Positions 1-6,574 of a stretch of 13,809 bases of DNA are shown one piece after another. The stretch is from JBHEKP01 sp041859375 (lineage in GTDB: Bacteria > Hydrogenedentota > Hydrogenedentia > Hydrogenedentales > CAITNO01). Under the pieces are notes generated by a model. The model did not search any database. It was not told the origin of the DNA and saw only the letters and a list, made by a program, of their open reading frames with translations. The position numbers and the translations under genes are program-made. The stretch is taken from assembly GCA_041859375.1 (NCBI GenBank), contig JBHEKP010000211.1:1-13809 (forward strand), read 5' to 3'. The first letter of the stretch is position 1. Each line of letters begins with the position of its first letter.

Positions 1-34
1 GGGGGAGTTCCGATCAGTTCCCGCCCCAAGGGGC

Positions 35-63
35 TTGCACGGGAACGGGCCACAACGTATGAT
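35..63 (+). promoter_or_regulatory. candidate sigma70-type promoter for the 149-2008 gene
   Basis: A TTGCAC hexamer (35-40) and a TATGAT hexamer (58-63) are separated by 17 bp, the ideal spacing for a housekeeping promoter. Transcription would begin near 70 and leave a leader of about 80 nt before the ATG at 149. Nothing else recognisable lies in 1-148. The call rests on consensus match alone. Confidence 0.5.
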
Positions 64-148
64 GTTTCCGCAACGCGCGCGGCGGCTTCCGTGCGGCCGT
101 TGCGTGAACGAAGGAACCAGGGCGGTTTAACCATTTAGGAGCGGATCC

Positions 149-2008
149 ATGAACGCACGCACCACCTTCCTTGCCGTGCTGCTTGTGCTGGTCGCCATCA
201 CGGCGGGCGGCTACTACTACATGAACATGCCCAAGGAGCAGCCCCCCGCGCCCCTGAAGAAGGCGGTTCCCGCGAAGGAGGCGAAGGCGGAGACGGCGGC
301 GGACAAGCCCGCCGAGGCGGCGAAGCCCGCGGAAACCCCGCCGCCCGCCGCGCCGACCACCCCGGCGGCGTCGCAGATTAACACCCCGGCCGGCCCCGAG
401 CCGGTGGTGCTGTCCGTCCTCGGGCTGATGCCGGAGAAGACGCAGTTGGCGGTGGGCATTCCGCCGCTCACGGCGATGAACGACAAGGTGGTGCCGGTGG
501 TGCAGAAGGTGTTCAAGAGCGATTTGGACGTGCAGGCGGAATTTGACCGGATGGTGCGCGAGACCGCCGCGAAGGCGGGCGTCCAGACGGAGGGCAATTA
601 CGCCGAAGCCTGGAAGGCGATGGGCCTGAACCCGGAGGGGCCGGCTGCGGTGTTCCTGAACGCGTCGGGCGCGATGGACGCGGCGATCCAGGCGATGAGC
701 GCCGCCGAGGCGCCGCAGGCGCCGGGCATGGACGACGCGCGTTTTGCGGCGGTGCTCCCCGTGGCCGACGCGGCGCTGGCGGAGACGACGCTGAAGTCCT
801 CCTTTGCCGACGCGCTGAAGGACGCGGCGCCGCAGGACGAGGACGCGGCGGGCGGGGTGAAGCTGCACGTGTACCCCGAAATGGGCGCCTACGCCGTGAC
901 GGACAAGCTGCTGGTCTTCGGCAACGACAATGACATGGTCAAGGGCGTGCTCGCCCGCGCGGCGGGGGAAAAGGCCCAGTTCCGCTACGGTTCCCCGGCC
1001 TGCCCGGCCCAGGACGCGAACGAGCTTGTGGTGATGATGTACGGGAAGGAGTTCATCCCGGCGATCGGGCAGCTTGTGGAATTCGCCTCCTCCATGGATC
1101 CCGCCTCCGCCGCCCTGATCAAGTCGCAGATGGCGAAGGTGGAGGGCTTTTTCTCCGCGGAGCAGACGGACGACCCGCTGCTGTTCACCCTGGGCGTGAT
1201 GGACGACCGGATCGAGATGCGCTCGCTGCTGGACACGGCGACGCACCCCGGCGTGTCGGAGTACATGGGCGCGTCGCAGCCGTTCCGGCTGACGCCGTCG
1301 CTGCCGGACAACACGCTGGCCTTCCTGACGCTGCGCATCAACGAGCAGACGAAGGAGCAGTTCAAGGGGATGCTGCCGCCGGACCTGGCGAACGACCCGC
1401 AGTCGGTGCAGATCAAGACCTACGTGGACCAGGTGATGGAGATGCTGGGCGAGGAGGTCACCATCGGCGTGACCGACCTTTCGAGCGACTTCCCGAGCAT
1501 CTACGCCATGGTGGCGGTGACCAACCCGGCCGCCGCGCAGATGCTGCTGTCGCTGGCGGGCGCGCAGCTGCTGGAGGAGCACAACGGCGCGCAGATCAAC
1601 AAGGTGACCATCCCCTCCCCGATACCGGTGGTGTGGGCCTTCGCCGACGACGTGCTGATCGTCTCGAATGATTCCGAGGGCGTCAAGGGCATGATTGACC
1701 GGGTGAAGGCGAAGCAGGCCAGCAACTTCTTCGCGTCGCAGGTCCCGCCGATTGACCCGTCCGTGGCGCGCTACAGCGGCTTCTTCCTGCGCAGCAGCCT
1801 GTACACGGACGTCGTGCGCCCGATTGCGACGCTCATGGCCGCGGGCACGATTCCGCCCGAGGTGGACGGCATCTTCACCGAACTCGCCAAGATCGTGCGC
1901 GACATGCGGGTGATGGCGGAAATGAACGGCACATGGTACGACTCGCGCATGTCCCTCATGCTGGAGAAGAACCCCGAAGCCGCACCGGCCCCCGCCCCGG
2001 CGCAGTAA
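149..2008 (+). CDS. membrane-anchored hypothetical protein, DUF3352-like, with internal duplication
   Basis: The function is not known. The 619-aa product begins with a hydrophobic segment (about residues 6-22, followed by GYYY) that could be an uncleaved anchor or signal peptide. An Ala/Pro/Lys/Glu-rich low-complexity linker follows (about 28-85), so the bulk is probably held outside the cytoplasmic membrane. The rest looks like two diverged copies of one alpha/beta domain. The first runs from LMPEKTQLAVGI (93) to KLLVFGNDNDMVKGVL (253), the second from SLPDNTLAFLTL (384) to DVLIVSNDSEGVKGM (501). Such 'LP..T.A' openings and 'L.V.ND...VKG' closings recall DUF3352-type proteins of planctomycete-like bacteria; that family link is from memory and tentative. 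The tail is Pro/Ala rich. The ATG at 149 is preceded by AGGAG (137-141) at good spacing. An intrinsic terminator follows the stop, so it is probably monocistronic. It contains no recognisable enzyme motif. Confidence 0.85.
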   Translation: MNARTTFLAVLLVLVAITAGGYYYMNMPKEQPPAPLKKAVPAKEAKAETAADKPAEAAKPAETPPPAAPTTPAASQINTPAGPEPVVLSVLGLMPEKTQLAVGIPPLTAMNDKVVPVVQKVFKSDLDVQAEFDRMVRETAAKAGVQTEGNYAEAWKAMGLNPEGPAAVFLNASGAMDAAIQAMSAAEAPQAPGMDDARFAAVLPVADAALAETTLKSSFADALKDAAPQDEDAAGGVKLHVYPEMGAYAVTDKLLVFGNDNDMVKGVLARAAGEKAQFRYGSPACPAQDANELVVMMYGKEFIPAIGQLVEFASSMDPASAALIKSQMAKVEGFFSAEQTDDPLLFTLGVMDDRIEMRSLLDTATHPGVSEYMGASQPFRLTPSLPDNTLAFLTLRINEQTKEQFKGMLPPDLANDPQSVQIKTYVDQVMEMLGEEVTIGVTDLSSDFPSIYAMVAVTNPAAAQMLLSLAGAQLLEEHNGAQINKVTIPSPIPVVWAFADDVLIVSNDSEGVKGMIDRVKAKQASNFFASQVPPIDPSVARYSGFFLRSSLYTDVVRPIATLMAAGTIPPEVDGIFTELAKIVRDMRVMAEMNGTWYDSRMSLMLEKNPEAAPAPAPAQ

Positions 2009-2025
2009 CAAACAACCGTTTTCAC

Positions 2026-2062
2026 GCGCGCGGCATGGTTTTCATGCCGCGCGCTTTTTTTT
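2026..2062 (+). terminator. strong intrinsic (Rho-independent) terminator
   Basis: A perfect 12-bp stem (2026-2037 pairing with 2043-2054) encloses the 5-nt loop GTTTT and is followed at once by eight T residues (2055-2062). It starts 18 nt after the stop of the 149-2008 gene and separates that gene from the next one. Confidence 0.93.
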
Positions 2063-2115
2063 CGGGGGGCCCGCGCCCCATAATCAGGGGGAACATCAAC
2101 CATGCGGAGGTTTCC

Positions 2116-4971
2116 ATGAAAGGCATTCATGTTTTCCGGGCCGTCCTTTTTTCCGCCCTTTTCCTGGCCGCGTCCCTTCCGGCCCCGGCCCAGCCCGCGC
2201 CGGGGGAAATCACCCTGGAGTGCGCCACCTTCAGCCTGACACTGGGCGCGGACGGGCGCGTGCTCGCGTTCACCGCGAAGGGATCGGGCAAAAATTACGC
2301 CGCGCCCGACGGGCCGCCCTTCTGCTCCGTGAAGGCGGGGGGAACGGAAACAGCCGTCACCAGCCTGGCCCGCGAGGGGGACCGGATCACCGCCGAGTTC
2401 GGTGCTTCGGGGGCGCGCGCCGTCACGCGGGTGGTGTCCAACGGGGGCAGCCTGCGCTTTGAGGTGGTGTCGGTGGAGGGCGCGGCGGAGGAACTGGTGT
2501 TCATGAACGCGAAGCTGGCCATGGACGATCCGCTGGAGGAGCCCTTCTCCGCCTGCGCGCTGGCGCTGAACCTCAAGACCGACGTGGCGGAGATACCTGG
2601 GCCGAACAGCGTCCTCCGCGCGCGGTGCGTGTCCCGCTTCGGCATGGAGGGGGCGAAGGCGGCCATGGTTGCCGCGCCCGCGGAGGGGTTCCGCGACACG
2701 CTCAAGCAGGTGGTGGCGGGCGCGGGGGAACTGCCCCAGCCCGCGCCGGGCACGACGCCCGTGGGCGGCCCCTGGGCGATGGACGGCGAAATCAACCGGG
2801 GATCGTACCTCTTTGACTTCGGCCACCTGACGGAGAAGACGGCGGACGAGTGGATTGCGCTGGCGAAGCGCCTGGGCATCAACCAGATTGACTTTCACAC
2901 GGGCACCTCGCTGCGCTTCGGCGACTGCGAGCCCAACCCGGACCTGTTTCCGAACGGCCGGGCCAGCGTGAAGGCGGTGATAGACCGGCTCCACGGGGCG
3001 GGGATCAAGGCGGGCCTGCACACCTACGCCTTCTTCATGGCGAAGGATTCGCGCTGGGTGAGCCCGGTGCCCGACAAACGCCTTGGCAAGTCGGCGGTGT
3101 TCACCCTGGCGGCGGATGTCCCCCCGGACGCGACGGAGATACCGGTGGCGGAGTCCACCGCCAACGTCTCCACCATCACGGACTTTTTCGTCCACAACAG
3201 CGTGACCCTGCACATTGACGACGAACTGGTCACCTTCACGGGCGTCACGAAGGAGGCCCCCTTCAAGTTCACGGGCTGCGTCCGGGGCGCGCACGGCACA
3301 AAAGCCGCGGCGCACGCGGCGGGCGCGGCGGCGGGCCAGTTGAAGGAGTGCTTCGGCCTCTTCGCGCCCGACGCGGACTCGACGCTGCTGGGGGAGGTCG
3401 CGGCGGCCACCTCGGACACGTACAACGAGTGCGGCTTCGACATGATTTACCTGGACGCGCTGGACGGCGAGGCCATCCTGGGCGGCGCGGAGAACGCATG
3501 GCACTACGGTTCGAAGTTCGTCTACCTGATTGCGGAACGGCTGAACAAGCCCGCGCTTTTTGAGATGAGCACCTTCCACCACCACCTCTGGTGCGTGCGC
3601 GGCAGGATGGGCGCTTGGGATCACCCGGCGCGGTGGCACAAGCGCTTCATTGACCTGCACGTCGCGGCCAACAACGGGGGGCGCGGCATGTCCCTGCCGA
3701 TGAACCTCGGCTGGTGGGCGGTGAAAACCTGGCAGGACGGGCCTGCGGCGACAAGCACCGAGCCGACCTATCCGGACGACATCGAGTACCTGCTGTGCAA
3801 GTGCATCGGCAACGGCATGGGCTTCGCGCTCATGGGGGTGAATCCCGGCAACATCGACAAGACCCCGGCGTACACGCGGCTCGCGCCGCTTTTCCAGCGC
3901 TATGAGGAGCAGCGCCACGCCAATGTGTTCCCGGAAAGCGTGAAGGCGCGGCTCAGGGCGCCCGGCGACGAGTTTGAACTGGCGAAAACCCCGAAGGGCG
4001 GCTGGGGTTTCCGCCCGGTGGCGCGGGCGCGGCACAAGGTGCAGGGCGTGGACGGCTGGAGCAACCGGTGGACCTTCGACAACCCGCACGCCGGCCAGAC
4101 GCCGCGCGTGCGCATCGACGCGCTGATGTCGGCGGGTGCCTATGACGCGCCCGAGGCCCAGGTTCTGGAGGACTTCTCCGCGCCGTCGCCCCTTGCGGAG
4201 CGGCTGGCGGCGGAGGGCGTGTCCGTGGGCGCGGAGACCGTGACGGAAGACGCGAAGGCGGGGGGGCGGAGCCTGAAATTCACCGCCTCCAGCGCCCTCG
4301 GGGAGCGGCGCGGCTCCTGGGCGAAGGCGGGCGTGACCCACGAGCCGCCGCTGAACCTGGGCGAAAATGCCGCGCTGGGCGTGTGGGTGCGGGGCGACGG
4401 CGGCGGGGAACTGCTCAACCTCCAGTACAAGAGCCCCGCGCACACGGTGCACGGCGGCGTCGGCGACCATTACATCACGGTGGACTTCACCGGGTGGCGC
4501 TATTTTGAGCTGGTGGAGCTGGAGGGCGGGCGCGCGGAGGACTTCGTGTGGCCCTACGGCGGCAGTTACGCCACCTACCGCGAGGACGTGGACCACAAGC
4601 AGGTCGCCTCCTTCTCGCTCTGGTACAACAACCTGCCCCCCGGCGGGTCCGCAACCTGCCTGGTCAGCCCGGTGAAGGCGCTGCCCCTGCGGAAGAACAA
4701 GATTGCCAACCCCGTGCTTTCAATCGGCGGCAAGACAGTCAGGTTCCCGGTGGAGGTTGAGACCGGGTGCAGCCTTGAGTTCAACGGCATGGACGACTGC
4801 AAACTGTACGGCCCGGACGGGGCGCTGCTGCGGGAGGTGACGCCGGAGGGCGACGCGCCGGTGGCGGCACGGGGCGGAACGCCGGTGGAATTCACGGCGG
4901 ATTCGTCCGGGGAGCTGGCCGCGCGGGCCTGGGTGACCCTGGCGACCGCGGGGGAGGTTTTTGACGAGTGA
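2116..4971 (+). CDS. secreted glycoside-hydrolase-like protein with TIM-barrel-type core and C-terminal CBM-like domain
   Basis: A likely exported glycosidase of 951 aa whose substrate is unknown. Residues 1-26 form a signal peptide (MKGIHVF, a hydrophobic core, then LPAPAQ before the mature Pro-rich start). Residues 30-215 are beta-rich, like the N-terminal sandwich of clan GH-D-type enzymes. A barrel-like region spans about 225-600. It has a strand followed by INQIDFHTG (255-263), an AGIKAGLHTYAFF strand (295-307), GFDMIYLDALDGE (440-452; D447 is a candidate nucleophile by analogy with the YLD of GH31/GH36-like barrels) and ALFEMSTF (480-487). A beta-rich module (about 328-405), with IDDELVTFTG and FTGCVRGAHGT motifs, sits inside the barrel. 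The C-terminal part (about 680-860) resembles a carbohydrate-binding sandwich, followed by a small beta domain. The open frame extends upstream to 1933, but that extension crosses the previous gene and the terminator. The ATG at 2116 has CGGAGG at 2105-2110 and begins the signal peptide. GH family assignment is uncertain. Confidence 0.85.
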   Translation: MKGIHVFRAVLFSALFLAASLPAPAQPAPGEITLECATFSLTLGADGRVLAFTAKGSGKNYAAPDGPPFCSVKAGGTETAVTSLAREGDRITAEFGASGARAVTRVVSNGGSLRFEVVSVEGAAEELVFMNAKLAMDDPLEEPFSACALALNLKTDVAEIPGPNSVLRARCVSRFGMEGAKAAMVAAPAEGFRDTLKQVVAGAGELPQPAPGTTPVGGPWAMDGEINRGSYLFDFGHLTEKTADEWIALAKRLGINQIDFHTGTSLRFGDCEPNPDLFPNGRASVKAVIDRLHGAGIKAGLHTYAFFMAKDSRWVSPVPDKRLGKSAVFTLAADVPPDATEIPVAESTANVSTITDFFVHNSVTLHIDDELVTFTGVTKEAPFKFTGCVRGAHGTKAAAHAAGAAAGQLKECFGLFAPDADSTLLGEVAAATSDTYNECGFDMIYLDALDGEAILGGAENAWHYGSKFVYLIAERLNKPALFEMSTFHHHLWCVRGRMGAWDHPARWHKRFIDLHVAANNGGRGMSLPMNLGWWAVKTWQDGPAATSTEPTYPDDIEYLLCKCIGNGMGFALMGVNPGNIDKTPAYTRLAPLFQRYEEQRHANVFPESVKARLRAPGDEFELAKTPKGGWGFRPVARARHKVQGVDGWSNRWTFDNPHAGQTPRVRIDALMSAGAYDAPEAQVLEDFSAPSPLAERLAAEGVSVGAETVTEDAKAGGRSLKFTASSALGERRGSWAKAGVTHEPPLNLGENAALGVWVRGDGGGELLNLQYKSPAHTVHGGVGDHYITVDFTGWRYFELVELEGGRAEDFVWPYGGSYATYREDVDHKQVASFSLWYNNLPPGGSATCLVSPVKALPLRKNKIANPVLSIGGKTVRFPVEVETGCSLEFNGMDDCKLYGPDGALLREVTPEGDAPVAARGGTPVEFTADSSGELAARAWVTLATAGEVFDE

Positions 4972-5003
4972 CGGCGCGGGAACAGGGCGCGGGGGGATGG
5001 TGT

Positions 5004-5034
5004 TTGGACGGAGGGTGCGGCGGGGGTGTATTGT
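5004..5034 (+). promoter_or_regulatory. weak promoter candidate for the anti-sigma/STAS pair
   Basis: TTGGAC (5004-5009) and TATTGT (5029-5034) lie 19 bp apart in an otherwise G-rich gap of 88 nt. The spacing is long and the match imperfect. No terminator is visible after the preceding gene, so read-through transcription is an equal possibility. Confidence 0.22.
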
Positions 5035-5059
5035 AGGGCGTTGATTTTTGGGTCGTGTC

Positions 5060-5494
5060 ATGGAACAGGATGACATGCGCAACGTGCTGTTTCAGGAAAC
5101 ATCGCCGAGCAGGCTGGACGTGCTGGTTCCGATGATGGACCGGGCCGTGGGCGTGCTTCACCTGCGCGGGTGGGTGACGGACCGGCGCGTGGCCGAGATT
5201 CGGATGTGCCTGCAGGAGGCGCTGGTGAACGCGGTGGAGCACGGGAACGGTTGCGACCCCGGCAGGACGGTGCGGCTGGAGATCTCGGAGGAGCGGGGCC
5301 GCTGCCTGATCCGCGTGCACGACGAGGGCGCGGGCTTTGACCCGGCGAAGGTGTGCATGGCCGCGCCGCTGCAGCACGGCGGGCGCGGCGTTTGCCTGAT
5401 CAGGCATTTTGTTGACAGGCTCCGCTATGACAGGAATGAAAAGTGCCTTGAAATGACGCTGGAGCGCCGGACGGCGCCGGAAGAGCAACCATGA
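5060..5494 (+). CDS. anti-sigma regulatory factor, serine-kinase type HATPase (RsbW/SpoIIAB-like)
   Basis: A GHKL-fold ATPase of about 144 aa, the usual length for RsbW/SpoIIAB-type anti-sigma kinases. In that family the protein sequesters a sigma factor and phosphorylates a STAS antagonist. The N box is EALVNAVEHGN (53-63, with E53 and N57 for Mg-ATP), the G1 box is DEGAGFDP (88-95) and the G2 region is GGRGVCLIRHFVD (107-119). There are no membrane segments, so it should be cytoplasmic. The frame is open from a TTG at 5048. I chose the ATG at 5060, but the ATG at 5075, with AGGA at 5067-5070, is also plausible and would remove five residues. The stop overlaps the start of the next gene in ATGA (5491-5494), so the two are translationally coupled. 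No sigma factor or PP2C phosphatase is in the window, so its target is unknown; it need not be a sigma factor. Confidence 0.9.
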   Translation: MEQDDMRNVLFQETSPSRLDVLVPMMDRAVGVLHLRGWVTDRRVAEIRMCLQEALVNAVEHGNGCDPGRTVRLEISEERGRCLIRVHDEGAGFDPAKVCMAAPLQHGGRGVCLIRHFVDRLRYDRNEKCLEMTLERRTAPEEQP

Positions 5495-5922
5495 ACAACA
5501 CTGACGATCCGCTGATTGTGTTCAACGAGCAGGGCCGCGTCCACGTGGGCACGGTGTGCGCGTCGCGCGTGCTGAAGACCCTGAACATCGCCGAGTTCGG
5601 CAACGCCGTGCTGGACTATGTCCAGAAGCATCCGGGGCTGAACCTGCTGCTCAATTTCGAGAACGTGGACTACCTTTCGAGCGCGGTGCTGACGGAGCTG
5701 CTGCGCATCAACGAGTGCGTCCGCCGGACGCGGGGGCGGCTGCGCCTCTGCGCGGTGTCGCCGACGATCCGGGAGATATTCGAGATAACCCGGCTGGACA
5801 CGGTTTTTGCCGTGCACGGCGAGGAGCTGGACACGGACATCCGGCGCTTTGAGAAGGCGATTGAGCTGGAGGACGAGGAGCGGAAGTGGTCGGTTCCGGA
5901 GCCGGAACAACGGGAAGATTGA
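5491..5922 (+). CDS. STAS-domain anti-sigma factor antagonist (RsbV/SpoIIAA-like)
   Basis: A 143-aa STAS protein, the expected partner of the kinase encoded immediately upstream. The core pattern is LLLNFENVDYLSSAVLTEL (52-70). S63 aligns with the phosphorylated serine of SpoIIAA/RsbV, while the usual D-S-S-G is L-S-S-A here, a variant I associate with planctomycete-type STAS proteins. A second typical strand-helix, LRLCAVSPTIREIFEITRLD (84-103), precedes VFAVHGEE. The C-terminal tail (about 115-143) is rich in charged residues and probably flexible. In the classic scheme the unphosphorylated form binds the kinase and frees its sigma factor. The start is fixed by the ATGA overlap. The last codons overlap the -35 hexamer of the next gene's promoter candidate. 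Confidence 0.9.
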   Translation: MNNTDDPLIVFNEQGRVHVGTVCASRVLKTLNIAEFGNAVLDYVQKHPGLNLLLNFENVDYLSSAVLTELLRINECVRRTRGRLRLCAVSPTIREIFEITRLDTVFAVHGEELDTDIRRFEKAIELEDEERKWSVPEPEQRED

Positions 5923-5949
5923 CAGGATCAGGCCCCGCTTGGCTATACT
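5919..5949 (+). promoter_or_regulatory. candidate sigma70-type promoter for the lipoprotein gene
   Basis: A perfect TTGACA (5919-5924) is followed after 19 bp by TATACT (5944-5949). The hexamers are excellent, the spacing longer than ideal. The -35 overlaps the TGA stop of the STAS gene (5920-5922). The leader to the ATG at 6007 would be about 50 nt. Confidence 0.5.
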
Positions 5950-6006
5950 GGAGCGGGACGGCATGGCGTCGTCCCGGCAATGGCCCCAAAAAAGGAGAAA
6001 TCTGGA

Positions 6007-6432
6007 ATGAAAAAGCTGTTTTTGGCCCTTTTCGCCGTGTCAACGGCGCTCACACTGGGTTTGTCGGGCTGCGCCGGCATGAAGGGGCCGAGCGACGAGG
6101 AACTGGCGCGCCAGACCTGCGACGCCTGGGCCGCCGCGCTGATCGCGAAGGACGTTGAAAAGTTCAAGGCCACGATTTCGGATGATTTCACCTCCGGCCA
6201 GGCCGAGGACAAGGAGGCCCTGTGCGGCTTCATCCAGGAGGCGATCGACTCCGGCTACCTTGACGAGGCCGAGGTCGTGTTTGAAAACGCCGAATTCACG
6301 ATGGCGGACGGCAAATGCACCGTGTACCCGGTGGACCTCTCCAGCGCCGCGGGTTCCGTGGCCGCCGAGCTGACCCTGTCCAAGGCGGACGGCAAGTGGC
6401 TGGTGACGGGGATGGAGGTGGACGGCCTGTGA
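6007..6432 (+). CDS. small NTF2-like (SnoaL/DUF4440-type) lipoprotein
   Basis: A 141-aa predicted lipoprotein. The signal peptide MKKLFLALF... ends in the lipobox LSGC, with C22 as the lipidated residue; after cleavage it would be anchored in a membrane facing the periplasm. The mature part starts with a helix around QTCDAWAAALIAKDVEKF and continues with ISDDF, a helix and a run of beta strands ending in GKWLVTGMEVDGL. This order is typical of NTF2-fold proteins such as DUF4440/SnoaL; the fold call is inference from the pattern. No catalytic residues can be assigned. The frame is open from 5980, but the ATG at 6007 has AAAGGAG at 5991-5997 with 9-nt spacing and starts the signal peptide, so it is preferred. 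It has its own promoter candidate and terminator, so it is probably a single-gene unit rather than part of the regulatory pair. Confidence 0.87.
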   Translation: MKKLFLALFAVSTALTLGLSGCAGMKGPSDEELARQTCDAWAAALIAKDVEKFKATISDDFTSGQAEDKEALCGFIQEAIDSGYLDEAEVVFENAEFTMADGKCTVYPVDLSSAAGSVAAELTLSKADGKWLVTGMEVDGL

Positions 6433-6469
6433 TTCAGGCCGCGCCGAAGGGTTTCACGCGATGACAAAC

Positions 6470-6511
6470 GGGAGGGCGCGATCAACCGGGGTCGTGCCCT
6501 CCCTTTAATTT
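6470..6511 (+). terminator. intrinsic terminator after the lipoprotein gene
   Basis: GGGAGGGC (6470-6477) pairs with GCCCTCCC (6496-6503). The stem can extend by a G-T pair and CGA/TCG to about 12 bp with a loop near 6482-6491. The T-rich tract TTTAATTT (6504-6511) follows directly. It isolates the lipoprotein gene from the downstream operon. A second small hairpin without a T tract (CCCCGC/GCGGGG, 6516-6532) lies just beyond it, and no clear promoter is visible before 6575. Confidence 0.82.
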
Positions 6512-6574
6512 GCGCCCCCGCCTGACGCGGGGCCGGCCCGGGACACAGCCAACAAGAACAGGAAACGCAGCGGC

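Noticed and set aside
1771..4596. A 941-codon antisense open frame opposite the secreted hydrolase
   Set aside because: It is rich in Arg/His/Gly/Val with no domain motif, spans the terminator at 2026-2062 and the end of another gene, and is what a high-GC third position on the plus strand produces. The plus-strand product has a signal peptide, a ribosome-binding site and recognisable motifs.
6516..6532. The CCCCGC/GCGGGG hairpin as a second terminator or riboswitch
   Set aside because: It has a 6-bp stem only, no T tract follows, and no conserved riboswitch core is recognisable; in GC-rich DNA such a hairpin is expected by chance.
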